64,000 nucleotides of DNA, taken from assembly GCF_034702125.1 (NCBI RefSeq), contig NC_085866.1:17609815-17673814 (forward strand), given 5' to 3'. The DNA comes from Engraulis encrasicolus. Taxonomy: Eukaryota > Chordata > Actinopteri > Clupeiformes > Engraulidae. Shown one piece after another: positions 27,201 through 42,500 of this stretch. The translations under genes were made by a program, and so were the position numbers. Position 1 is the stretch's first letter, and the number at the start of each line of letters is the position of its first letter. The notes beneath the pieces are model-generated. The model was not told the DNA's origin. It ran no database searches and was given only the letters and a program-made list of their open reading frames with translations.

Positions 27201-30200
27201 TCCACTTCCGCCGTACTCAACAGGTGGCCTTGAAATCATGAGAGACGTCATATGTAGAGACAGAATATGTCTGTAATGTACAGTGGAATGTAGAATACCA
27301 TCTGTTTGGAAGGTGCTCAGTGAACGAAAATTTGACAAACAACTACTAAACTACACACAGTCCAATCACTCAAGCTTCAGATGGTTCAGAATCAAGGCGT
27401 CAGTTCGAGTAAAAATGCAAGGATAATGCACACACCTCAGACGGTCTAAAGAAAGGCCCAAGACGTCACTGATGAATGGATTTATAAATGGGAGCTCATC
27501 AGTGTGTGTATCACCCTTGCAATTCAACTACTAACTACCTCACAATCGGTACCAAGAGCAAAGACAACTTCAGCACAGCTCACCGGACACATTGAGCATG
27601 TCGTCTATCCTCCCGGTGATCCAGTAGTATCCATCCTTATCCCTCCGGCACCCTGGAAGAACAATTAGGAAGTCTGTCAGTCCTGTCTCCACTGTAAAAT
27701 TTGAGTGGTATATCCTGCTGTATTTTTTTAAAGGATTTTTCTTTTTTTTGTGTGTTTTTCGACTTTATTTGATAGGAAAGTGTGAGAGGTGGACAGGAAG
27801 CGAATTGGGAGAGACGGGGAGGGGTTGGCAAAGGACCCGGGCCGGGAATCGAACCCGAGTCAGCTGCATAGCAGGCGAGTGCCCTACCGGTTGGCCCTGC
27901 CCTATGAAATGATGTTAAGACATGTGCTACTGGGGTGGTCCCTGTACAAAAGCAAGAGTAAAAAAAAGAAGCTCACCGTCTCCTGTGACGTAGTAGCCAG
28001 GGAATTTCTTGAAGTAGGTGGTCTCAAACCTGGCCTGGTTCCCATACACCGTCCTCATCACACCAGGCCATGGCTGTTTGAACACCTGTGGGAAGGGTTT
28101 AGGGAATTTTGAACCGGAACCTACAGTATAACAGTGTTGTGATGGTTACATACTGTGTACATAATCAGATAAATGAGAAGACGAGGCACAAAGGTAATGG
28201 TAATGTACTGTAGAAGGATACAATGGATACAATGGATACAAGGAAACAAGGGAACAAGGGTAGCTTATTATCACACGCATAGAGCCACTTCTGTGAAGCA
28301 TGCAGCAAATTGAATTGGCCTGTACAAAAAGTGTGCGGGGGGGGGGGGGGGTTCAACTATTAAGCGTTCTATGAGTTCATAATTCTGAAAGAATCTTTTC
28401 CTCAGTCTTTATGTCCTTGCCTTAAGACAGCAGAGACTCCTTACAGACTTTAGTTTCTAAACAGTCCATGGTTAGGATGGGATTTGGGCTTAGGACTTCA
28501 CTCTCCTTGTGTATAAATCCTTCAGAGGTGCACAGATACACGGCTCAGCAGACTCTTTGTAATGCATTAGTCGCACAATATGGAGTTTCCATCCCATGTT
28601 GTAATGCACAATGTTAAGACACTGATGCTGATGCATAGAGGGATTTCAGAATGGGTGTTGAAACTCTGAATTTCCTCAACAGGTTTACGAAATACAATCG
28701 TAGTTGGGATTTTTTTTTTTTGATGTTTGTTGTCCAAGACAAGTCATTACTGAAATGTACCCCAAGGCATCTTAAACTTTCTAAAATCTCTACAGGATGA
28801 TCAGATTGCAGTTGGGAGTGGAGTTCTCCTTTTGTTTTCGGTAGGCCACCATCATTTCTATGGTTTTCCTGACGTTTAGTGCCAAATAGTTGACCTGGCA
28901 CCACTGTGTTATGTCCCTCCACTTGTTTCAGGCATTCATGTCCATTATTGTTCCTGATCAGGCCCACAACCACAGTGCCATCAGCAAACTTTATAATGGA
29001 CGTCTGACTGCAAATGCAGGACACACTTTTCGGACACATGCTGCGGATCCGAGAATCGGTACAAGCACACAATTATAGCAGTGTGTGCATTGGCAAAATC
29101 ACTCCTAAAAGGCATTACACTTGAAACTCACAGAGTGGTACACAATGCTCACTGACATACTCACACAATACCAGTTCAAGATATGAGAGTACGTAGACTT
29201 ACTAGGTAACCCTCATTTGGTCCCTCCAGCTCCTCACCCGACTCATTCAGAATGGCAGGAACTACACCAAAGAATGGAAATGTCTGTAAGGGGGAAACAA
29301 ATAGCTGTTACACCACTGGGTCCATATCTGGGTGGTCATTAAAACATTCTTAGGAACATATTCTTAGCTGAACTGCGCAGTGCGCTCACTATTCAAAATA
29401 ACATGTATTAGAGATTACGTTTAATTCAGCATATTCTCTTTTTTTTGTTGATGAAGTCACTTTCCGCTCATAAATCAGGAATCTCTTCCAGGAGGGGAAA
29501 GACTCACCGCTGATCCCGGCTTCATGGGTGTGGCTGCAGGAAGTGGTGTCAACACGTGTCCACCCTACAACACACACAAAACATTTGGGTCATCATATTT
29601 TTAGATCAGCACCCCCCAAGTCATAGTGATTTATCATCTCTTACACACATATTGGCCCAAATATAAGACGATGCTAAATAAGATGATCCCCTTTTTGCAA
29701 GTTCAAGTTTTTTAAAGACCAAAATTTAGTTTCTGTGCTTTGAGAAAATCGTCCATGACCACTTTATAATAGAGCACAGAGATGGCTACTCAGCAGAGAT
29801 TCCTGGCATTTCATTGTTCACTTGGAGACAGGCACCACTCTCTTGCAGAGATGATCATTGAATGGCTTTTGTTGACAACAGCATACAAAACATACAGGTG
29901 GTTCGTCTAACTGGCATTATTTTCTGTGCATCAGTTTTAAATGGCAGAGTCAGGTGGCCAGCGAAAGCAAAGGGAGCAAAAGCAGAAGCGTGAGTAAAAG
30001 CAGAGCGATGAGTCACAATTGAAAGGTGCTTTTTTCCGACTCGTGCTGTCCGTCAGCTCTGCGTTGACATTGACAGCTGACAGACGTCTGATTAGCTTTA
30101 ATAAATTAACGAGGATAGAATCTATACATTTTATGTGGAAAAGACTATTTCTTGACCTCTCCATTATTGAGCGTTGTGGCATAATTGTAAAGGTCGATGT

Positions 30201-30468
30201 CCGAATCATTCAGGTTGTTGTCGCCATTTTGTTTAGTCCGCAAACACAAGATGATCTTCCTATTTAAAGTGTTATACTTAGAACAAATCTATTACATTTG
30301 GGCAAATGCTGTTTTATAATATAAAATATTCCATAGAATCTAAATAATGAAACACCTTCAATAATGAGGACACATGGAATACAACTGGGACAAAACAAAA
30401 AGTATGTTGTCTGTGTGTTGGGGAAGAGAGAGACTTATGGACAGAGAAGAACAGACAGGGGGGAGAGC

Positions 30469-30544
<76 letters not shown>

Positions 30545-33500
30545 GTCCCCCTAAATAGTGTGCCCATTTCTAACCGTTTCTGTCTGCCAGAAGGTATCCA
30601 CCACAGGGCACCTCCTCTCCCCGACCACGTTGTAGTACCACTGCCACGCCTCAGGGTTGATGGGCTCACCCACCGTGCCCAGAACCTTCAGGGAGTCTCG
30701 CTTGCATCTGTGGAACACACAAAACAAAACTCTGGACTCAAGAACATTAAGGCCCTGTACTTTTAGAACTCAATGCCCTTTTTACACACACAGAAACTAG
30801 GGGTGTGCAAAATAATCGTCATATCGATGCATCGTGATACTTACTCTCACGATACAATGCATCGATTCATGACAAGGTATCGTGATACTTATTTTCTCAA
30901 TATACTGCATGGATTCATGACAATTGATTATTTGATAACAATAAAATTCGATTTGCCACGGGTTATATTGTTCAGTAGAGAATAGGTGATATTTCTGTTG
31001 TGATGTAAGCTCTCTCCCAGATGATAGAATGCTTAAATAGAATGAACTGACTTAAGAAAGCTACACAGCAACTGACAAATAAACTGTATTTTACACATTT
31101 ACTGAAGTAAATATCGCAATGCATCACAGTAGTACATGAATCGCAATGCATCGTGATAGAATCGCATCGTGGCATGTGTATCGTGATGCGCATCGAATCG
31201 TGAACCCTTTGCCAATACCCACCCCTAACAGAAACACATACACACACATTCAAATGCATACAAACAGGCATACAAACAAATGACAAAGTTAGAAACATTG
31301 CCTCTTTCCTGAACTCACTTCTGCACAGGCTCACTGCCGTACTTCATGAGGAGGCGGATGGCAGTTGGGGCGGTGTAGAACTTGGTGACGTGGTACTTGT
31401 CCACAATCTCCCACATGCGGCTCACCTCTGGGTAGGTGGGTAGACCCTCAAACTGGGTTGGGGAAAATGAAAAGGTAAAGCCACATGTCATGTACAGCTG
31501 GGGTATGTCTGTTCCATTTTAAACTACTTTTAACTTTTGTACAACAGACGAGAGAAATTGTCTTTGGCATTTTTGTTTTCCGTGAAATCACCTTTTACCA
31601 TGTTCACCAACACAAACGTAGATCTCATACACACATTCATATGTTTAAAATGGGACTTGCCCCCCTCCCTCCCTCCCTCCCTCACCAAAACGCTGGTGGC
31701 CCCGTTGGCCAGAGGGCCGTAGGTGATGTAAGAGTGGCCTGTAATCCAGCCGATGTCCGCCGTGCACCAGTAGACGTCAGACGGCTGATAGTCGAACACC
31801 AGCTTGAAGGTGGTGGCCGTGTATAGCATGTAGCCACTCACTGTATGCAGCACGCCCTGATGAGACGAGGGCCAATACAGAGAGACAGACAGAGAGAGAG
31901 AAAAGAACGGAGAGGAAGATCAACTTAAGGTTGGAATAGGGGATGATGGTAAAGGATGGAAGAACTAACATGACATTATGTTTGAAAGCTGCGACTGTAC
32001 AACTATGAAATGGCAGAAATAGGGGGCAGCAAACGGGAAGGCAGGTCCAACACTATAAGGCCAGAGGTATAATTAGCATAAATCCCAAATAAGGACAGAA
32101 TGGCTACTGGAATAAGCTGCAGCACATCAGTACGTACATTCCATAAGTTTCTTTACAAAAAAAAGCTTAAAATCTTAAACTAAAACCATGCAATTACTCG
32201 GAAGAAGACCTATTGAGGCAGTCAGACTTACAAGAGTAGAGTTTTGGGGTGGGTTTGGGAGAAAGTGTGATTGAGTGGAAGGTGATAAAAGAGTGGGGTG
32301 TCTGAAGCTAAGCTGGTGTAATATGGAGGAAAAAGGGGGTGCGTAATACTTTTGGTTTCCCTGTGGAGCCACTTGTGTAAAGGATAAAGAGGGGGTCCTC
32401 TGAGTCACACCACTCGGGCTCACACTCATCCGACACTCCACACATCAGCGTGTGCCAACACAGATCCACCTCCGGATTCCAAGACACCTACAACGCAATG
32501 GAGACACAGAAACAGAGAGTTCACAAGAACACCACACTTTCAACATCTCCACACAGAATTAACCAGCCGGGGGTTATTGTGTGTGTTCGGCTGTGACAGA
32601 GAGAGATATAGAGTGTGAGTGACAATGGCCATGCATATGCTTGGAACACCAAGAAAATGTACGGCTGTACATTTTCAGCGACAACAAGACTTGATTTCCA
32701 AAGCAAAAACTGAACAAAGGAAATATTTCTGATCTGTTATTGATGGCATGCTCATTGATGGCCAACACCCATCTGCTAATTCTATGTCTGCCCAGGAGGG
32801 CACAAGGAGAACGACTGAAAGAACAGTCCCTGGAAAACGCAAACTGTGCAGCTATGATCAATGCTACCCAACTACTACTCGATCTAACCAGAAAGAGTGT
32901 TCTGATTATATTCTCCATTGTCTAGCCGAGCCAACTTTAAGTACCAGAGGAAAGGAAAAACATTAAAACAGAGAGAGTGAGGGAGAGAGACGTACATGCT
33001 CAGATAAGACAACGGTAACTAACAATGACAAAAAAAAATGCAGAAACATATGGTGAATGTCTACACACTGCAGGTTAGGTTTTGTTCAGAGGGCGAGTGA
33101 GAAAGAAAAGATCATGCTCAGATCAGACAAAGCACAGTAACTAATGATAAATAAGTTGCAGTAATACTGCATTGGTAAATGTCCACTACTCGTTTCAGAC
33201 AGAAGACGCCAACTAAGGGGTACCTCATGCAACTTCCTAATTGTTACACTTTTGCGTCCCAGAGAAATAAACGACCATAAAATCCTTGCAATAACAGAAC
33301 ATGCATAATTTTAAATTAACATGTCGCCCATCATCAACCTTACAGTAGATATAGGCAACTATTGTTTATTAAATTGCATAATTGTACAGTTAATATCAAA
33401 ACCTGTAAAGCACTTTGTGACTGTTTTGTCTGTGAAAGGCGCTATACCAATAATCTTACTTACTTACACTGTGAATGGCACATTTCAGAGGTGCTCATAT

Positions 33501-36500
33501 GTTTACATACCCCAACATACCCTACGCTTTCTTGGCGATTTCTCACAAAATATGAAGAATTACACAAAACCTTTTTTTCACTCATTGCTAGTGACTGGCA
33601 TAAGACATTTATTAGCAATTTTCTGTGTTCACGCTTTCAAAAGCATGATCACAACCCAAACTACCCAAATGGCCCTGTTCAAAAGTTTACATACCCTAGT
33701 TTCTGATGCTGAATATGGCCCTGTTTAACATCAGGGACCGCTCTAAATTGTTTGTGGTAGTTGTGGATAAGGCTCTTAATGTTCTCAGATGACAAAACAG
33801 CACATTCTTCCTGGCAGAATGGTTGTTTCCTATAATATTTTGGGTGTCTTGCTGGAACCTCACATTTGAGGTTTCCCCTGAATGGCTCAATGATGTTGAG
33901 ATCAGGAGAGTGAAACGGTCGCTCAAAAACTTCATTTTATTCTTTCTGAAGCTAATGACGGGTTGATTTGGCTTTCTGTGTTGAAATATTGTCATGTTGG
34001 CATGTCCAAACAATGGACCATGTGCAGTTTCAAGGCTGATGTGTGTCAAGTTTCCTCCAGTATTTTTCACAGGGCAATGTATTCATCATTCTGTGAGTAT
34101 GGACCAAAAGTATAGTGTATTTGTAACTCAAATGTCCCCATTGACATCAGTAGTCCATGACCATGTTTCACAGAAGGGATGGTGTAACTTTCATCATAGG
34201 CTCTGTTGACTGTTCTCCAAATGGTACTGTTAATAGTGGCTGAAAAAAGTTCCATATTGAGCTCATTTTTCCAAATGACTTTGTCACAAGCATTCTGATG
34301 CTTCTCACTATGCTATTTGGTGTATCATATGCGAAATAACATGTCTGCATTTTTGTAGTAATGGCTTTCTCCTGGCAACCGCCAACATCTTTCCTCAAGT
34401 GCCTCTTTGCTGTACAGTTTAAAACATTTTTTCATGTTGTCCTATATTTCACCTGAAGTTATTTTTTGGTTGTCCTATGCCTCCTGAACAATGTCCCTTG
34501 CAACGATCATTGCAGTGCAATGATTCCCTTGCCCAATGGCTTGATTCCAACCAAACCCTCTCATATTGCATTTCTGAATTGAAATTCCAACATTGCCAAC
34601 ATGACAATATTTTGACACAGAAAGCCAAATCAACCCGTCATTAGCTTCAGAAAGAATAAAATGAAGGTTTTTGAGCGACCATCTCACTCATCTCAACATC
34701 ATTGAGCCACTCAGGGGAAACCTCAAATATGAGGTTCCAGCAAGACACCTTAAGATATTATAGGAAACAACCATTCTGCCAGGAAGAATGTGCTGTTTTG
34801 TCATCTGAGAATATTAAGAGCCTTATCCACAACTACCACAAACAATTTAGAGCGGTCCTTGATGTTAAACAGGGCCATATTCAGCATCAGAAACTAGGGT
34901 ATGTAAACTTTTGAACAGGGTCATTTGGGTAGTTTGGATTGTGATCATGCTTTTGAAAGAGTAAACACAGAATATTGCTAATAAATGTCTTAAGCCAGTC
35001 ACTAGCAATGAGTGAAAAAAAAGGTTTTGTGTAATCCTTCATATTTTGTGAGAAATCGCAGAGAAAGCGTATATTCTGCTGGGGTATGTAAACATATGAG
35101 CACCACTGTATAGTATGATCACACATATGCGCTGCATTCCCATTCAATTTACATTTGATTAGATCACTTGGCACTGACGTGGCACAGGGTTCACCCTAGT
35201 TGCCATCTTCTTTCTGAAGCGAGTAGTGGACATTTACCAATGCAGCATTATTGCAATTTATTAGTCCAAAATTTCTAAAGATGAAAATGTAGTGATTCAG
35301 TGGAATCATCCCTAAATCCAAGACAGAGACAACAAAACAAGACCAGAAAGCTCTTATTCACTAAAAAGTGTTGCTGACACAGGCTGGATGGTTTGTAAAA
35401 AATGCACTGGCCATGGATATAGAGCATTGCAGAGCAACAGAGTAGGGGTCAAGTGGGACTCTAATCATATTATAATCTTGATTGAGAGGATGATCAGCAT
35501 TATTACATCATTCATATAAATACTAATAATACAAAAATATTCACAAGTCAGGGTTTGGGACCAGTGTGGTAAAAGAAAGGTGGTATTTTAACATCACACT
35601 TTGGTCCTGTATAGGACATGCATGACACTAACTATGCTTGGGCTGTGTCAAATAATCAGTTTGTAAAGTAGAGTAGAGAACAGAGCTAGTGAGGGTAACC
35701 AGCCATGATGCTCTGGAGACCAGACGGGACAGGTGTTACAGGACAGACAAGAAAACAAGACACTCAGTGAGACTGAGAGAGCCAAACATTGTGTGAGCTG
35801 TCTGTGAGCCCGATGTTGTGAAAATATATACTAGGGGTGGGAATTAACACAATAACAATTAATATCAATGAAATTAACTGATTAATAAAAATATGAACTC
35901 ATTTTATTCATGTAACAATTGCAGAGCACAGAACTAGCAAGTGTTCTACAAGCCTCTACTACGGTCTGGCTGTTTTAGATCCTACTGCTACCTTCCCATA
36001 CACTTAATATAACTTCTTGTAAAGTTTAGTTTTTCATTTCCTTTATGTACACTGACATTGACTCAGCTGGCTTAGCAGAAATTTAATTTTAAACCATTTC
36101 ATCCTGGCAACATTAACTACTGGTCTGTTCACCACTAGACATCTCCCCTGCTCTGCTCAGGCTTCCTGCACCGTTGACACCCAAAGACTGCTCATCCCCA
36201 TGACAACACAAACTTCCTCTAACTAACAAAATACAGTTCCTGTACACCGTAGCATTTTCAGATGTGGAGAAATGACTGTTTATTAGGCAAGTGCCAAGAC
36301 TAACGTTTCCACGCTGTCATGTTTTCTTCAGAGTCTGTTGAACTCTGCTGAAACGTTTTGGCACTTGTCCAATAACACAGTCATTTTTCCACATCTGAAG
36401 ATGCTCTGGTGACTCTTCCTCGCCTGCTATTACTAGTCCTTTCCCGTGGCGCATCAGATTGTGAAGTACAGGAGCACGGAGGATATCTCCCGTTTCTACA

Positions 36501-39500
36501 GTTCCTGTACATTTTGTGCTACATAATTGCTTACTGCCAAGTTGCTGTCATTTCAAATAAAACAAAAAAATTAATAAGTAAATTAAATAAAACAATTTGA
36601 TGAAAATATAGACAATTAAAAAATAGATTAATTGATAATATTTAAGTTGTGTATTTCTCCCACCCCTAATACATAAATATACACAACATAAGACAAGAAA
36701 ATAACACAGTGGAAGAACAGGGTCTATGTGAAATACCTGTGCAGCGGGGCGGACCCTCGTTACTCTTTCTTTCTGTTTCTCCTGCTAGAAAAGGGGTTAA
36801 TGGAAAGGTTATTTCAACACAAAACTGGAAAAAGGGGGGGAGAAAGAGGGTCACATGGTAACAATTTAAAATGCAGGATCTAACACATAGCACCAGTTTG
36901 CATGCTGACACACGTCCTCAGTGATATCAGACCATGTGGTCTCGAGTACCAGGGAGAGCGTCTGTGAACATGTGAAGGGTCTATGGCATCAAACCCCCCA
37001 GTCTTAAATGTTACCCGTCATGTCAGGGGTGTATTGCAACCAAACAATAACCCAAATTAAGGTGAAAACAGAAGGCTTGCATACAGAAACAGAACAAGAA
37101 AAGAGTCACAAGTCACAAAATAAAACAACACATATAAAAATAAAGAAACATGTATATGTACATTTAGGGAAAAGGTTGTTACAGAAGTTAGTTTGGTGGC
37201 AAAGAAAACAAAATGGGCAAAAAAAGGCCAACGAAATAGTGTTAAACAACAAACGTGGAGCCCGAGAGAAGAGAATGTGGAAGGAGGCGAGGGGGCAGGC
37301 TCTCACCTGGAGGTCTGGGCAGGGTCGCTTGGCAGGCGGGGACTGGGAGCCAGGAGACGCAGCCTCGTCTTTACACAGGTGCTTGAGCATAATGCACTTT
37401 TTCAGACAAACACCCCTGTGTGTGTGCATGCATGCAGATTGGAGTGGGTGGGCGAGGTTGGGAATTAAAAGGGAGAGACGAATGAAAATTAATTTGTCAC
37501 TTCAAAAGCTCAACAAGTGCCATAGATAATGATTTTGCAACGTGTTGCGCAATATCTTGCAAACTACATCAGACTGTTATGTAGGGTATGGTAAGTGGAG
37601 TGTCTGCATAGCTCTTACTTGTCCCTGCATTTCTGCAGAGCATCATCCGCAATCACCTTCAGGTTGATCAGCTTATCTCCTCTATAAAAGCCATCTGAGA
37701 ATGGAAGAGGACGGGACACCCAACAAGGAGAAACAATATTAGTACATATACAACCAATCACACCTACTGTACAAAGCAAAACATAAGATGCATGTGAGAT
37801 GCATGTAAGATGCATGTGCAGTGTGAGGTCCTAAACATTCAGCAGCGGGAAAACTGTTTGACACGCAATGCAGAGTTAATGTGTAGTCAGCGGCCTGCAG
37901 TAAAGGAGGGCAGTAATGAGGCATGACCACCCTTCAGTCAAAACCAAAGCCCCTCAACTAAATGGGGTTTGATGCTAAGCAGATTAGCTGCTCACCAAAT
38001 CCACACTGTGGTGAGGAGTGCAGTTTGAGGAGTGAGCTCCCAAAATCGGATCACCTTCAAAGTTTAGATCAAAGCTTTTTTGATAATTACTGTCAAAATA
38101 TTAATTCACAGCAACTACTCAGACAAGATGGACAGTGGCCATTAGATGAGCCCTTTTAACCTTCGGACAAAACAAAATCAAGGTCAAATGTCAAAATGAT
38201 TATTTTTGTCAGAACTCTAATTTACTAAAAAAATAACACCAATATTTCCTTTTTCTTTCTGTATGACACAATCCTATCAGTTGGAATAAATAAAATGTTC
38301 TGTGCTGGTTGTGGCATTCCCTTCTGATTATTGTTACTTACCAGCAGTGATGAGCAATGAACATTGCGAGTCCATGATTCTCTCACACAGGGACTCTGCA
38401 GAAAATCCAGCAAACTGAACCGCAAAAACACACACACACACACACCTCAAGGTTTTGCCTCATTCCTCATATTCTACCGGAAAAATGATCAATTCTGTCG
38501 GGTTGCATCTACTTTTGAGCCAAGTGTTAATATGCCTGGCTCTCACCAGATCTGTGTAATTCAGAACAGCTTCCCCAAGGGCAGCTTCAAGAGGTCTACT
38601 CAAAGGTCTCGTGAGCATCACTATTTGGGGAGCTTTGACTAGGAATGAAGTCGACTAATCAGGATCGCCTGGTGGCATTGCCGTTGACGTTATCCTGAAG
38701 CGATTGTTTCTGGCAATGGCGCCTTGCGGAACTTGTGAAGAACAGATCTTGCGAGAGCCAGGTTCATTTCACTGTTGTACACCGCTGTAGATTTAAGAGG
38801 CCACTTACCACAATGGAGTGCACTGCTCCAATGCGGGCACAGGCCAGCATAGCCACAACCAGCTCCACCACCATGGGCATGTAGATGGACACGCGGTCCC
38901 CCTTCTTCACACCTGTGGGATGACCAGGATAGGGAAATACGTCAGGCAGGTCATGTCAGAAATATTTTACCAACAACAATTAAAAAAAAAAAAAAAAAGT
39001 TATGTTTAAGCATATCCAATCACAATACAGTAGCACTATGTTACAGGCTCCAGGTTACTTGTAGCATTTTAATGGCAGTGAACTATTTTGTTGTGCTAGT
39101 TTGGAAAAACATGACAAATCACATCACCCCTCTACACACAAACCTTGGGACTTGAGGACATTGGCAAACTTGCAGACTTGCTGCAGAAGCTCTCTGTATG
39201 TTATTTTCATCTCATCTCCAGGCTCATTCCCTTCCCTGTTGACAAATACAAATATTCACAATATCTATGAGCAGACGGTCAACGATACATATTTGGATTA
39301 TTATCACAATGTTGTATCATGTAAAAACAGCTTTATTTTCAACTGCCTGTGGCAAAAGTTCGTTTTTTTTACTTTTTATAATACTTTCTACAGTATATTT
39401 TTTTCTTATCTTTTCTCTTCAGCACATGAAGGAAAGTTCTTCATAATACTGTGCTAGACGAATCATATTGCTATAGCTATTTCTTTAATGTTGTTGTTGA

Positions 39501-42500
39501 TAAATCTGGGTGCTAATTTTCTAATATAATAGGCAAGTGTTACAGGCAAGTACTGTAGAACACGTTCTGTGACATTTCTGACATTGTGCTGTTTAGCAGG
39601 GAGGAGACAACAATGATTTACTACTGGCTTATTGCGGGTGCGGTTTTGCAACACGGGTGAAGCAATCGCTTTAACTGGAAGCTCCCTGGTGCATTTGTCT
39701 AGAAATTTATGTGGCTCTTGGCAGCGAGTCCAGAGCAGAGGTTGGCTATGCCCAGAGTCATCCAGGACCTCCCTCTATTTCTAGAGCAATGCAGGACTCA
39801 CAATAAGCCAAGAGTTACCTAGATACCAACATAATAACCTGGGTATTGTACAAGTCATTTAAAATGAAAAAGTCTTAAAACATTGTATGTGTGCCCTTTA
39901 CACACACAAGTACATACAACAACAACAACAAAACACATTCAAATACGATACCCATTGACGCATAAACTGAAACTCCAAACGATGCAACAAAATGTAGGAA
40001 TGCATTGCATCAATTGCTGCATTTGGGAGCAGCACTGCCAACTATTATTTGGATATGAATAATATAAGCTACCTTTATATGCCTAGGCATTGCATACTAC
40101 TGGTAGAAACACCTAGACATACGTACACCCAATTGCATGGTAGCTGGTAGCGGTCAGTAAAGCACAGGGTAGCACACTCAACATCAAATGAAGAGCTTTG
40201 TTGCAAAATTATGTATATCTATTTTGGAACATTTTGGGAAATTGATATTTTTGTATTGGGCATTCCATTGCATTGTATTGCAAAATGCATATTATATAGG
40301 TCTTAAAAGTATGTTATCAAGTATTTGCATGGCAAGAATTCACACATAGATGATAGGACTTCTGAACAGTCATTTCCAATAATACAATGCAAAAGTAAAA
40401 AAAAATAGTGAATACATCATTTTGCAACGAAACACTTCAAATGTAGATCTTCTGCATCAACATCCAGCAGGCCACCAGAGTCTACAGCTTTATAACCCAA
40501 GTCTTGCCATGGGGAAGGGATGTCTTGATGGAGTAACTTCAGCCGTTACAAGGAGATGTCGTAATCTCTCTCACCAACACAAAGCCTCCTTTGATTGGTT
40601 GCCTGGACCGCTGCTGCTGCTGTAACAGCAATTGCATTTTCAGGGCAGCAGAATACATGGGCGTAGTGCAGAGGACACATGCTTCCCTGTGTTCCAAACA
40701 CAGAGCAAGGCCTGTTTTAACCAAGCTCAATTCTGTTTCGTGCATTCTACTAATGACAATTGGTTGAAATAAACAATGCCCTTTGGGATGTTGCAACACA
40801 CACAAGAATTAAGGCAAAGAATGTCATGGCATCCCAAGCACAAATTTCTACCCTCACCACCCATATCAGCTGTTTACACAGCAACACTGCTCCTGATGGC
40901 CTAACTGCCCAATACCAGAGCGAGCGTGGGGGAAGCAGCCAAAAGCTGTCACCCAACCACCACCACCACCACCACCACCACCACACACACACAAACACAC
41001 ACACACACACTTAGTTCCACACATAAAAGACAGGAGCACAGGCAAAGGTGCCAGTATATTTCTATGACTTCTGCCTAAGAGCAGATTAGCTGCCTTATGT
41101 CCAATCAGAACAGCAAAAGAAAGCCCAAATGCCCATTCAGTTGCGGCATAATACAGACAAAACAGTGACTTTAGGATGCAACTCAGTCTAGCTTTTAGCA
41201 CGCATGTCACATGAGAAAATGATTCACCCTAGCTGGCATAACTATTTAAATTGCTCCTTAGAGGTCCAGGCAGTGTGTATCATTTTGTTCAAAATTTGTG
41301 CTGTTCAGTGTCATCATTTAAATGTGTGCTCATGCCACCACTGATACCTTATCTAAATCACTAGTGGGGAGGAGTGTACAACAATCAGTGGCTTCTGTCC
41401 CCTATCAAATTGCCTGCTTTAGTCAATCGACACCACTGACTATCAGCACAGTGGCTCAATTGAGGAAAGAGAGCGCATCCACAAAGTAATAAGTAATGCT
41501 GTCTTATCTAAAAAAAAAAATGGTGTGAGGGTTTAAGTCTACAAGCACTGATTCAGGAAGAGTCAAAACTATAATAAGACTAGAATATATTTTTGAATAA
41601 GCCAACGTGTAAGATGAAGGCATCTAATTAAAATGACAACAGGGGTAGTTACATCTGAAATGTGGCATAGTGTAGAGAGTAGAGACTGCCACCTAATGCC
41701 ATGTCTTGTTTGGTGATGCAAAAAATCCTGTGCTGCAGCACAGTACCTTTGGTGTGATGTTTAAATATAAGAAAACTTATAAAAAAAATGAATGAACGAG
41801 ATCATCAAGACAATCAATAGGCCTATGGCAATCTAATCTACAATGGTGTGTAAGGTGCAGTGAAGATAAATGACCAGGCAAACAGGTGATTATGAAATCT
41901 AAACTGAGCTGGCAGGAAGAATAAAACAACACCTTCAGTCAAGTCCAAAGTCCATAAAGGAAATGACACAATGCCTTAAAATATTTGCTTCTTGCACACA
42001 TACCAGTAAAAAGCGATTCTGTCGCCCAGTTTCTTCTCGTGCACATTGCGATCCAGCACATTGTAGCAGATATTGGTAGTGGCCCCTTCCATGCATTTGA
42101 TGAATATCTCTCCCTTAGTGACATCGAAGTTGTAGTTCAGAAACTGCCCTGTATGCTTTGTCTTCCAGAAGAAGTCTTTAGCAATGTCACCCCAGAACTC
42201 TATAAAACAAACAAACAAATAATAATAATAATAATTTTAGCCATAATATACAACATCTTTCCCATTCTCATTGGTAAGACAAATGTCGCTAATAGAAACC
42301 CATTACTTCCACGTCAATGTATTTTTGTTGTTTTATACCAGTGGCTGGCTGACAGAACTACAAGCTTCATTTGACATACCATTAACTTCGAGCCTGTTAA
42401 TATTGCCACTGTGTGCCTGACCTGCTGTAAGTTATTATTTATTACACCACATTTATAACGGCACGGCGGGTGAAGAAGCGCCGAAAAAATATGATAATAC

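Noticed and set aside
31530..31853. 107-codon minus open frame as a separate gene
   Set aside because: It is acss2 exon 9 read through into its intron.
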